Below the pieces are notes generated by a model. That model was not told the origin of the DNA and did no database searches. It worked only from the letters and a program-made list of their open reading frames with translations. The position numbers were made by a program, and so were the translations under genes. Shown piece by piece: positions 17,033 through 24,612 of a stretch of DNA of 64,000 nt. How positions within the stretch are numbered: position 1 is the first letter of the stretch; each line of letters starts with the position of its first letter. The DNA comes from Nocardioides coralli (GTDB lineage Bacteria > Actinomycetota > Actinomycetes > Propionibacteriales > Nocardioidaceae), in assembly GCF_019880385.1 (NCBI RefSeq), contig NZ_CP082273.1, positions 3,463,133 to 3,527,132 of the forward strand, written 5' to 3'.

Positions 17033-17130
17033 GGTGAACTCCAGCCCGGTCGGAAGTGTGACCATCCACGCTCCACCCACGGTCGGCCCCCGTCGGTGAG
17101 CACGCTCACACAACCCGCCTGACCGGACGG

Positions 17131-17445
17131 TCAGACGCTGTCGGCCGGGAAGTCGCTGACCTCGACGACCTCGACCCCGCCCCAGAACGCGACCCGGCCG
17201 CGGATGAACCGGGCCCACGGGAAGGGACGGCGGTACTCCCAGGCCACGTCCGGCACGCTCGCCCCGCCGACCTCGAGGTCGTAGTAGTCGGCCCGGCCCT
17301 TCCAGGGACAGACGGAGACGGTCCCACTCCTCCTCAGGTGTTCCCACGCCACGTCCTCGTGCGGGAAGTAGTGGTTGCCCTCGACCCGGCGGGTGCGGTC
17401 CGAGTCGGCGATCACCGTCCCGCGCCACCTGGCCTGCATCCTCAC
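17131..17445 (-). CDS. DUF427 family protein
   Basis: 104-residue single-domain protein of the DUF427 beta-rich fold. The signatures are VEGNHYFPHEDV near the N-terminus, TVSVCPWKGRADYYDLEVGG in the middle and DVAWEYRRPFPWARFIRGRVAFW near the end. Length is standard. GTG 17445 starts 12 bp after the stop of the TlpA-like gene, with ATG 17439 as a close alternative, so the two probably form an operon. The biochemical role of the family is not established. Confidence 0.87.
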   Translation of the reverse strand: MRMQARWRGTVIADSDRTRRVEGNHYFPHEDVAWEHLRRSGTVSVCPWKGRADYYDLEVGGASVPDVAWEYRRPFPWARFIRGRVAFWGGVEVVEVSDFPADSV

Positions 17446-17457
17446 CGCGTCACCGCT

Positions 17458-17976
17458 TCAGGCCGCGAGCCGGTCGACGAGGTCGGCGATGGCGGCGTCG
17501 TCCAGGAAGCCCTCCACGAGGATCTCCCCCTCGGCGTCGATCACCGTGTAGCTGCTCTGGCTGGTCACCCCGAAGTGCTTCCAGACCTCGCCCTCCGGAT
17601 CCACGAGGTGCGTGACCTCGGGGATCTGTCCGGCGAGCTCCTCGATGACGGCGCGGTCGTCGAGTCCCCCGACACCGACGACGGCCACCTCGCCGGCGTG
17701 CCGCTCCGCCAGTCGGGTCACCCCGGGGATCTGCGCCCGGCAGGTCGGGCACCAGGGCGCCCAGAACCACAGCACCGTGGGTCGGCCACGGAGCGCGGTC
17801 CCGTCGAACGCCTCGCCCGACAGGGTCGTGGCGCTGAAGTCGAGGTCGGCGACCTTGCCGGTGCCGACCGGCAGCGGTGCAGCTGCGTCCGCCTCTCCTG
17901 ACGAGGTCGCCGGGTCCGCGGCGCAGCCGGCCAGGACCAGCACCCCGAGGGTCAGCAGCACCACGATCCGTCGCAT
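17458..17976 (-). CDS. TlpA/DsbF-like thiol-disulfide lipoprotein
   Basis: 172-residue extracytoplasmic thioredoxin-fold protein. The signal sequence ends in the lipobox LAGC (Cys18), so it should be lipid-anchored outside the membrane. The redox site is WFWAPWCPTCRAQIPG, a CPTC pair. The central beta strands (EVAVVGVGGLDD) and the cis-Pro region near SQSSYTVIDAEG follow. This resembles ResA/TlpA and mycobacterial DsbF/MPT53, which oxidise or reduce exported proteins. Start ATG 17976. It is divergent from the DUF3179 lipoprotein gene across 82 bp and leads the DUF427 gene. The direction of redox activity cannot be decided from sequence. Confidence 0.87.
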   Translation of the reverse strand: MRRIVVLLTLGVLVLAGCAADPATSSGEADAAAPLPVGTGKVADLDFSATTLSGEAFDGTALRGRPTVLWFWAPWCPTCRAQIPGVTRLAERHAGEVAVVGVGGLDDRAVIEELAGQIPEVTHLVDPEGEVWKHFGVTSQSSYTVIDAEGEILVEGFLDDAAIADLVDRLAA

Positions 17977-18058
17977 GCCTCCAGTCTCCGAGGTGGGCAC
18001 AAGCCGCTCTGTGAGCAGGCTTACGGAGCGTCCGCGCCGCTCGGCGGACGCTGGCCAC

Positions 18059-19192
18059 ATGCGCAAGCGGGCGATCGTGGCGGTGGCGGTGGCGGCTCTG
18101 TTCAGCGCCGCGTGCACGAACGACGCCGAGCAGCTCCTCGAGGAGGCCGAAGCAGGCCAGCCGTCCGAGGCGGGGGAGTCGGCTGCGACCCCGGAGCCGC
18201 TGATCGACACCGACGACCTCATCTCGGGCGGCCCTCCTCCCGACGGCATCCCCCCCATCGACGCGCCCAAGTTCCAGCCCGTGGACGAGGTGGACTGGCT
18301 GGTCGACGACGACCCGGTCCTCTCGCTGCAGATCGAGGACGAGGCCAAGGCCTACCCGCTCCAGGTCATGACGTGGCACGAGATCGTCAACGACACGGTC
18401 GGGGGTGTCCCGGTGGCCGTCACGTACTGCCCGCTCTGCAACTCGGGGGTCGCCTTCGAGCGGGTCGTCGACGGCGAGCGGTACGACTTCGGCACCAGCG
18501 GACTGCTGTACGCGGACAACCTGGTGATGTACGACCGGCAGACCCGCTCCTTGTGGCCGCAGCTGACCGGCCTGGCCTCGGTCGGCGAGCTGACCGGCAC
18601 CCAGCTGACGGCGATCCCCCTCGGAGTCACGGGGTTCGCGCAGTTCCGGGAGGCCTTCCCGCAGGGGAAGGTCCTCACCCGTGACACCGGCTTCGAGCGT
18701 CCCTACGGCGAGAACCCCTACGCCGGCTACGACGACCCCGACGGCTCGCTGCTCTTCGACCTGCCCGACGGCGAGGACCCGAGGCTGCCGGTCAAGGAGC
18801 GGGTGATCGGTGTCGAGATCGATGGCGACGCCTTGGCCGTCCGTCGCCAGACCGTGGCAGATCGTCAGGTGATGGAGGTCGAGGTGGGCGGGCAGGAGCT
18901 CGTGCTCTGGCACACGCCGGGGCAGCGTTCCGCCCTCGACACGAGCGCCATCGCCCAGGGGCGCGACGTCGGCACGGTCGGTGTCTACGACCCGCAGGTC
19001 GATGACCGCCGCCTCACGTTCGAGCCGGCCGGCGGAGGCTTCCGTGACGACCAGACCGGATCGCGCTGGAACGTGCTCGGCGTGGCCACCAGCGGCCCGC
19101 TCGCCGGGACCCAGCTCACCCCGGTCACGCACCTCGACACCTTCTGGTTCTCCTGGGTCGCCTTCAAGCCCGACACCGCGCTGACGGAGTGA
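18059..19192 (+). CDS. DUF3179 domain lipoprotein
   Basis: 377 residues. An N-terminal signal with lipobox SAAC (Cys19) is followed by an acidic, Pro-rich linker (to about residue 75) and a DUF3179 domain covering the rest. Hallmarks are KAYPLQVMTWHEIVNDTVGG, VAVTYCPLCNSGVAFERVV with a CPLC pair, NLVMYDRQTRSLWPQLTG and SRWNVLGVATSGPLAG. The CxxC plus His pattern suggests metal binding or redox function, but no activity is established for the family. The gene starts 82 bp from the divergent thiol-disulfide lipoprotein; joint function in envelope redox chemistry is an inference from position. Confidence 0.86.
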   Translation: MRKRAIVAVAVAALFSAACTNDAEQLLEEAEAGQPSEAGESAATPEPLIDTDDLISGGPPPDGIPPIDAPKFQPVDEVDWLVDDDPVLSLQIEDEAKAYPLQVMTWHEIVNDTVGGVPVAVTYCPLCNSGVAFERVVDGERYDFGTSGLLYADNLVMYDRQTRSLWPQLTGLASVGELTGTQLTAIPLGVTGFAQFREAFPQGKVLTRDTGFERPYGENPYAGYDDPDGSLLFDLPDGEDPRLPVKERVIGVEIDGDALAVRRQTVADRQVMEVEVGGQELVLWHTPGQRSALDTSAIAQGRDVGTVGVYDPQVDDRRLTFEPAGGGFRDDQTGSRWNVLGVATSGPLAGTQLTPVTHLDTFWFSWVAFKPDTALTE

Positions 19193-19226
19193 GGCCGCAG
19201 GCCCGTCGGTGCGCGAGACTGCAGGC

Positions 19227-20696
19227 ATGCGGCTCCCCGACCCGGCCCTGGTCGTGCTGGTGGGTGCCTCGGGCTCCGGCAAGTCCACGTGGGCCGGGGC
19301 CAGGTTCCGGGCCCCCGAGATCGTGTCGTCCGACGCGCTGCGCGGGATCGCCGGGTCAGGACCCCACGACCTGGACGCCTCCGAGGACGCCTTCGGCCTG
19401 CTGGAGACGATCGTCGCGGCGCGGCTCGGGCGCGGCCTGACCACGGTCGTCGACACCCTCGGGACCGACACCGTCCGCCGACGTGGCTGGCTGGCCGCCG
19501 CGCGCAGCGCCGGACTTCCCGCAGTCGTGGTGGTCATGGAGACCCCGGACGCGGAGTGCCGGCGCCGCAACGCGACCCGGGACCGGCCGGTCCCCGCGCC
19601 CGTGCTCGCCAGCCAGCTGGCAACCGTGCGCACGCTGCGGCCCGACCTCGAGGGAGAGGGGTGGGACGTCGTGGTCGCGGTGACCGACGCGGCGGCGGCG
19701 CTCCCCGACCCGGTGGCCGAGCCCGTGACCCGGTCGGGCCGCCGACCCGCGCCCGACCGGGTCGGCAGCCACGGCGTACGCGTCGTGCTGCAGGTGTCCC
19801 GCTTTCCCTGGGGTGAGGACCCGCTGGCGTGGCTCGGTGAGGTGACCCGGGCGGCCGACGGGGCCGGGTTCGCCGGCGTGGCGCTGATGGACCACCTGAT
19901 CCAGATCCCGACCGTGGGGCGGGCGTGGGAGCCGATCCCCGAACCGTGGGTGACCCTCGGCGCCCTGGCCGCACTCGACACGGAGCTGGAGCTCGGGACG
20001 CTGTGCACCCCGGTCACCTTCCGCCCGGCCGGCATCACGGCCAAGGCGGCGGCCACGCTGTCCGCGCTCACGGGCGGTCGCTGCTTCGTCGGCATCGGAG
20101 CCGGCTGGTGGGAGCGCGAGCACGCGGCGTTCGGCCTGCCCTTCCCCCCGGACCGCGACCGTCTCGACGAGCTCGAGCGGGCCATCCTCACCCTGCGGGC
20201 ACTCTGGGCGGCCGGCACCAAGGCCTACGACGACGGTGAGGTCGTGCTGCCGGAGACGACCTGCTATCCCCGACCCGCCGCCTCGATCCCCGTGATCGTC
20301 GGGGGCTCGGGCGAGCGGCGGACGCTGCGGATCGCCGCCCGCCTCGGCGATGCCTGCAACCTGCGCACCACGGACACCGAGCAGCTGCGGCACAAGGTGG
20401 CGGTCCTGCGCGACCACTGCGCGGCCGTGGGCCGCGACCCGGCTGACGTCGCAGTGACGGTGCTCGACCTGCCGGTGGTCGGCCGCGACCGCGACGACGT
20501 GTGGGCCCGGGTCGAGCGGCACCGCGGGCGCACTCCTGCCGCGGCGTACGCCGCCCGCACCCGTGCCGGCACGCTCGCCGACCACCGCGCGCGCTACGCC
20601 GAGCTCGCGGAGCTCGGCGTCTCGACGGTCTTCATGGCCACGCCTGACCTCGACGGGCCCGACGCGGTCGCAGACCTCGCCGGCCTGACCGCCTGA
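19227..20696 (+). CDS. Fusion of P-loop kinase-like domain and LLM-class F420-type oxidoreductase
   Basis: 489 residues with two domains in one frame. Residues 1 to about 150 are an AAA/polynucleotide-kinase-like P-loop domain: Walker A GASGSGKST (residues 13-21), VSSDALRG, TTVVDTLGT and a lid-like ECRRRNATRDRPVP. After an Arg-rich linker (about 160-178), residues about 180-485 are a luciferase-like monooxygenase with EVTRAADGAGFAGVALMDHL, RCFVGIGAGWWEREHAAFGLPFP and IPVIVGGSGERRTLRIAARLGDACNL, as in F420-dependent oxidoreductases. ATG 19227 is chosen because the P-loop starts near its usual distance; GTG 19209 is possible. GAGACT lies six bases upstream, allowing a leaderless start. Function of the fusion is unknown. 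Confidence 0.82.
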   Translation: MRLPDPALVVLVGASGSGKSTWAGARFRAPEIVSSDALRGIAGSGPHDLDASEDAFGLLETIVAARLGRGLTTVVDTLGTDTVRRRGWLAAARSAGLPAVVVVMETPDAECRRRNATRDRPVPAPVLASQLATVRTLRPDLEGEGWDVVVAVTDAAAALPDPVAEPVTRSGRRPAPDRVGSHGVRVVLQVSRFPWGEDPLAWLGEVTRAADGAGFAGVALMDHLIQIPTVGRAWEPIPEPWVTLGALAALDTELELGTLCTPVTFRPAGITAKAAATLSALTGGRCFVGIGAGWWEREHAAFGLPFPPDRDRLDELERAILTLRALWAAGTKAYDDGEVVLPETTCYPRPAASIPVIVGGSGERRTLRIAARLGDACNLRTTDTEQLRHKVAVLRDHCAAVGRDPADVAVTVLDLPVVGRDRDDVWARVERHRGRTPAAAYAARTRAGTLADHRARYAELAELGVSTVFMATPDLDGPDAVADLAGLTA

Positions 20697-20698
20697 GG
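20680..20698. repeat. 19-bp direct repeat, copy 1, at the end of the fusion gene
   Basis: CCGGCCTGACCGCCTGAGG, containing the last codons and stop of the kinase/LLM gene, recurs exactly at 22478-22496 on the other side of the RCC1 gene. Confidence 0.65.
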
Positions 20699-20753
20699 GC
20701 CGTCGGCGCTCCTGGGCAGCACCCTCACCCAACCCTGCCGCGTGAGGACCGGT

Positions 20754-22379
20754 TCAGGTCGCCGAGTCGATGAAGCGTCGCGCAGGAAGGAGGTCGACGT
20801 GCGCGCCTCCGTCTCGAGCCTGGCCCCAGCACCATGCGGTGTGGTCGGCGCGCAGCGCGCAATCCCCCGAACGATTTCCTGCGCTCACCTCGAGCCATAA
20901 GTGCTCCGGGCCGACTTGCTTGGGGATGGCGCTGCGCTCGGTGCTTCCGTCGCCGAGGTTGCCATGCCCCCAGCACCAGAGGGAGCCCTCCGCTCGAACG
21001 CCGCACGTCCGGTAGTTGCCGGCGGACACAGCCGTCCATGCATGCTCGTCGAGGCTGCTGCCCGCCTCGCCGTAGTTGTTGCTGCCGAAGCACGACATGG
21101 CCCCGGCGAGGGAGACCGCGCACGCGTGCGTGGTTCCGGCGGACACGGATTTGTACCCGGAGCCCCGCAGTACCGGGATCGGCCCGTACCCCTCACCCCA
21201 GCAGTACAGGTCCCCGCTCAGCTTCAATCCGCAGGTGAAGTTGTAGCCCGTGGTGACCGACGCCCAGTCCGCGTCGGTACCCACCTGGATCGGCAAAGGG
21301 TGCCCGGTGTTGCTCACGGCACCATTGCCCAGCTGTCCGAGTCGGTTGTTCCCCCAGCACCAGGCGGTGTGGTCGGTCTTGACCGCGCAGGTGTGGATGT
21401 GGCTCGCCTCGATCGAGGCCCAACCCGCAGCACCCGCGACCTGGACGGGGTTGCTGGAGCTGCCGTTGCTCTTGCCGTTGCCGAACACCCCGTACTCGTT
21501 CTCGCCCCAGCACCAGGCCGCCTCGTCGGTGGTGACCCCGCAGGAGTAGTTGTAGCCCCCACTGACCTGGGACCAGCCCGGTACCGACCTGACGCGTCCT
21601 GCCGGCCCTTCGGCGCACACGGCATCGCCGGTCGACGTGATGCCGCAACGGTGGGTGCCGCCCATGCCGTGGACGCTCCTCCAGGTCGCGGCGCGGGTGA
21701 GGGCCGCGCCGGTCCTTCCCGCGGGCCCTCCCCGGTGTGGACGTGCCACAGCGCGGAGCCGGGCAGTCTCACCGGTACCCAGTCGGACTGAGAGACGCGT
21801 GCGTCCCTTCGTCGTCTCCCTTGCCCTGTCGATCTCGGTCCAGCCGCCGCTGACCTTGCGCTGCAGCACCACGGTGCGGCCACGTCGGGCGGGTGAGAAC
21901 CTGGCGGTGACGGTCGTCTGCTGATCGGCGTCGACGAGCGCGGGGCTCTGCAACCGGCCCTCGAGGCGACTGACCCGGTAGCGCTGATCGGGCGTGGCGA
22001 GCGCGCCATAGCGACGACCGGACAACGTCACGGCTCGGGCGTAGGCGCGGAGGCGTACCCGTGATCCCGCTCGTCCGGGTGCGCGTTGCGCGAAGGAGAA
22101 CGCACCGGTCTGGCTGGTCCGTGTCGACGCGTGTGGGACCCACCGCCCCCCGACGAAGCGCTGGAGCACGACGGGTCGGGGCCGTTCCGGCGGCAGCGTC
22201 CCCCGGACCTTGAAGCGTTCACCGACGATCGGAGGGTGGGGTGTCACCTGGAGGGACCCTGCCGTGGTCACCGCCTCGGCTCCGGCCATGACCGAGCCGG
22301 GTACTAGGCAGGCGAGGGCAGCGAGCGACGCCAGCAGGGCGATGAACCGAGATCGATGGCGCAGCACAGTGCTCCTCAT
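20754..22379 (-). CDS. Secreted RCC1-repeat beta-propeller protein
   Basis: 541 residues. Signal peptide at about 1-35 (LLASLAALACLVPGSVMAGAEA). Two Ig-like modules follow (about 40-115 and 130-205), each with a VVLQR..GGxW strand. The rest (about 235-535) is an RCC1/BNR-type propeller with seven repeats, each holding a C-x9-C pair such as CGVTTDEAAWC or CAVKTDHTAWC, usually followed by WG. Fourteen Cys spaced this way suggest one disulfide per blade. The role is probably binding at the cell surface; no catalytic motif is seen. Start ATG 22379. GC content is visibly lower than in the neighbours, and a 19-bp direct repeat flanks the gene, so it may be an insertion. Confidence 0.82.
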   Translation of the reverse strand: MRSTVLRHRSRFIALLASLAALACLVPGSVMAGAEAVTTAGSLQVTPHPPIVGERFKVRGTLPPERPRPVVLQRFVGGRWVPHASTRTSQTGAFSFAQRAPGRAGSRVRLRAYARAVTLSGRRYGALATPDQRYRVSRLEGRLQSPALVDADQQTTVTARFSPARRGRTVVLQRKVSGGWTEIDRARETTKGRTRLSVRLGTGETARLRAVARPHRGGPAGRTGAALTRAATWRSVHGMGGTHRCGITSTGDAVCAEGPAGRVRSVPGWSQVSGGYNYSCGVTTDEAAWCWGENEYGVFGNGKSNGSSSNPVQVAGAAGWASIEASHIHTCAVKTDHTAWCWGNNRLGQLGNGAVSNTGHPLPIQVGTDADWASVTTGYNFTCGLKLSGDLYCWGEGYGPIPVLRGSGYKSVSAGTTHACAVSLAGAMSCFGSNNYGEAGSSLDEHAWTAVSAGNYRTCGVRAEGSLWCWGHGNLGDGSTERSAIPKQVGPEHLWLEVSAGNRSGDCALRADHTAWCWGQARDGGAHVDLLPARRFIDSAT

Positions 22380-22477
22380 GTAGGGGTGAGATCCTCCGAC
22401 CGGGGGCGGGGTTCAGCAGAGGCTATGTCGCGGGAGCATCCCCGCGGCGTGGAACGGCCTGATCATGTGGACCTCGA

Positions 22478-22496
22478 CCGGCCTGACCGCCTGAGG
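22478..22496. repeat. 19-bp direct repeat, copy 2
   Basis: Exact copy of 20680-20698, here in non-coding DNA to the right of the RCC1 gene. A few bases before it (ACCTCG) also match, with a 1-nt indel. Confidence 0.65.
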
Positions 22497-22501
22497 ACGC
22501 G

Positions 22502-22726
22502 TCAGCCGACGCGGTCGCCGAGGGGCGGGTCGAGCGTCCCGCGACCCGCGAGCCCCAGCAGCGCGAGCACCTGCCCGGAGGCAGCCAGCAGGGCGCCTCC
22601 GAGGACGGTCGCCTCGTGGCGCTCCCAGCTGAGGGCGATCACCAGCCCGCCGATGATGCTCATCGCGAGGCCGAGGGCGACCAGCGCCCGCAGCGCGCCC
22701 CCGGCGCACTGAACCTGCTCGTCCAC
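22502..22726 (-). CDS. Small two-helix membrane protein downstream of dnaB
   Basis: 74 residues with two hydrophobic helices, about 10-32 (ALRALVALGLAMSIIGGLVIAL) and 40-61, and a polar tail ending DPPLGDRVG. GTG 22726 has an excellent GAGGAG site six bases upstream and begins 11 bp before the dnaB stop is cleared, so it is probably translated from the dnaB mRNA. The family is not recognised. It shares no motif with known replication proteins, so the link to dnaB may be only positional. Confidence 0.65.
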   Translation of the reverse strand: MDEQVQCAGGALRALVALGLAMSIIGGLVIALSWERHEATVLGGALLAASGQVLALLGLAGRGTLDPPLGDRVG

Positions 22727-22736
22727 CCGGATCTCC

Positions 22737-24152
22737 TCAGTGCGCCATGTCGACGAAGCGCGAGTAGTGGCCCTGGAACGCGACGGTGATGTCGCGGGTC
22801 GGACCGTTGCGGTGCTTGGCCACGATCAGGTCGGCCTCGCCGGGCCGGGTCGACTCCTTCTCGTAGACGTCGTCGCGGTGCAAGAGCACCACCATGTCGG
22901 CGTCCTGCTCGATCGAGCCCGACTCGCGCAGGTCCGACATCATAGGGCGCTTGTCGCCGCGCTGCTCCGGCCCGCGGTTGAGCTGTGACAGCGCGATGAT
23001 CGGGACGCCGAGCTCCTTGGCCAGCAGCTTGATCTGGCGTGAGAACTCCGAGACCTCCAGCTGGCGGGACTCCACCTTCTTGCCCGAGGTCATCAGCTGG
23101 AGGTAGTCGATCACCACCAGCTTGAGGTCGTGGCGCTGCTTGAGCCGCCGCGCCTTGGCCCGGATCTCCATCATCGTCATGTTGGGCGAGTCGTCGATGA
23201 ACATCGGCGCGCTGGAGACCTCACCCATCTTGCGGGCCAGCTTGGTCCAGTCCTCGTCGCTCATCTGGCCGTTGCGGATGTGGTTGAGGGGCACCTTCGC
23301 CTCGGCCGAGAGCAGACGCATCGTGATCTCCGAGCGCGTCATCTCCAGGCTGAAGAAGCAGCTGGTCAGGTTGTTGTGGATCGAGGCCGCCCGGCAAAGG
23401 TCGAGGGCCAGCGTGGACTTACCCATGGCCGGACGGGCCGCCACGATGACCATCTGCCCGGCATGGAGTCCGTTGGTGAGGTCGTCGAGGTCGGCGAAGC
23501 CGGTCGGGACGCCGTAGAGCCCCGCCTCGCGGTTGCCGATCGCCTCGATCTCGTCGAGGACGCCGTCCATGATGTCGGAGAGCGGCGCGTAGTCCTCCGA
23601 GGACCGGCGGTCGGTGACCTTGTAGACCTCCGCCTGCGCCTCGTCGACCACGTCGTCGACCTGGCCCTCGCCGGCATAGCCGATCTGGACGATGCGGGTA
23701 CCGGCGTCGACCAGCCGGCGCAGGATCGCCTTCTCACGGACGATCTCGGCGTAGTAGCCCGCGTTGGCCGCGATCGGGACGTTGGCCGAGAGCGTGTGGA
23801 GGTAGGGGGCGCCGCCGATCCGCGCCAGCTCGCCGCGGCGCTGCAGCTCGGCGGCGACGGTGACCGGGTCAGCCGGCTCGCCGCGCCCGTAGAGGTCGAT
23901 GATGGCGTCGTGGATCTGCTCGTGGGCGGGCCGGTAGAAGTCCGCGCCCCGGACGATCTCGGTGACGTCGGAGATGGCGTCCTTGGAGAGCAGCATCGAG
24001 CCGAGCACGCTCTGCTCGGCGGCCATGTCCTGCGGCGGCATCCGGTCGCCGGAGCGCTGGGGTGCCTCACCGGGTGCGTAGGCCACGGGCCCGTCGCCCC
24101 ACTCCTCGTAGGGGTCGGACGTGCCCGCCACGTCGTGCTCGGTGACGCTCAC
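22737..24152 (-). CDS. dnaB: Replicative DNA helicase DnaB
   Basis: 471-residue hexameric 5'-3' helicase of the replication fork. The N-terminal DnaG-binding domain starts after a 40-residue Pro-rich lead: PPQDMAAEQSVLGSMLLSKDAI. A linker helix and the RecA-like domain follow, with Walker A ARPAMGKST near residue 245, Walker B LKLVVIDYLQLM and the downstream SQLNRGPEQRGDKRPMMSDLRESGSIEQDAD block. No intein is present. GTG 24152 has AGGAGG four to five bases upstream; the frame extends further to 24539 without good coding signs. Unlike Streptomyces, where dnaB follows rplI, here two rightward genes separate it from the rpsF-rplI operon. The region upstream has several DnaA-box-like sequences. 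Confidence 0.96.
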   Translation of the reverse strand: MSVTEHDVAGTSDPYEEWGDGPVAYAPGEAPQRSGDRMPPQDMAAEQSVLGSMLLSKDAISDVTEIVRGADFYRPAHEQIHDAIIDLYGRGEPADPVTVAAELQRRGELARIGGAPYLHTLSANVPIAANAGYYAEIVREKAILRRLVDAGTRIVQIGYAGEGQVDDVVDEAQAEVYKVTDRRSSEDYAPLSDIMDGVLDEIEAIGNREAGLYGVPTGFADLDDLTNGLHAGQMVIVAARPAMGKSTLALDLCRAASIHNNLTSCFFSLEMTRSEITMRLLSAEAKVPLNHIRNGQMSDEDWTKLARKMGEVSSAPMFIDDSPNMTMMEIRAKARRLKQRHDLKLVVIDYLQLMTSGKKVESRQLEVSEFSRQIKLLAKELGVPIIALSQLNRGPEQRGDKRPMMSDLRESGSIEQDADMVVLLHRDDVYEKESTRPGEADLIVAKHRNGPTRDITVAFQGHYSRFVDMAH

Positions 24153-24289
24153 CAGACCTCCTCGGGACCGGTCGCGGACCGGTCCAGCTCCTGGCCACCA
24201 CGGTAGGGAACTGGACTGACAATCTGGGCGACCCGGAGGAAGGTACGTCCGGGTGTCGCGCCACGGGAAGTGCCCTCTCCACAGGCGCT

Positions 24290-24544
24290 TGGGGATAACC
24301 ACCCGGAACTGGTGGACGAGGGGCGACAACGTGTGCACAGTCTGGGGAGCCGACTGTGGAGCGGCCGCCGCGCACCGCCACCCGCACGCCGCTGACCTGC
24401 GCAAACGCCGCCCACACGGTGTGGACGCAAAACTCTCGGGCAGAAACTTCCGAGGACGGCCCAGCAACCGGGATCGGCCGGTTGCTTTGTCGACATAGCA
24501 GAGCCCCCCGTGGCCCCGCAGAGTTATACACGGATTCATACACA
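24290..24544. promoter_or_regulatory. dnaB-MATE intergenic region with DnaA-box-like sequences
   Basis: The 460-bp gap (24153-24612) has no convincing gene. It holds near-matches to TTATNCACA: TGGGGATAA (24290-24298, minus-strand sense), TTATACACG (24524-24532) and TCATACACA (24536-24544). The last two are on the same strand with starts 12 bp apart. The end of the gap is locally AT-richer than the flanks. Confidence 0.4.
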
Positions 24545-24600
24545 GGCTGTGTGACTAGGGAGCGTCATAGACAGATGCGTTATCTGGCCCTTACATGTCC

Positions 24601-24606
24601 TAGTGT
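24601..24606 (+). promoter_or_regulatory. -10 element of the MATE gene, probably leaderless
   Basis: TAGTGT ends six bases before GTG 24613, and no Shine-Dalgarno sequence is present. Confidence 0.45.
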
Positions 24607-24612
24607 GCCGCT

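Noticed and set aside
17450..20221. 923-codon leftward frame
   Set aside because: Covers the DUF3179 and kinase/LLM genes on the opposite strand with Ser/Arg/Thr-rich shadow sequence.
24487..24495. TTGTCGACA as a further DnaA box
   Set aside because: The central mismatch makes it a SalI-type palindrome, and a similar TTTTGTCGACAAAG occurs at 58573 outside any origin context.
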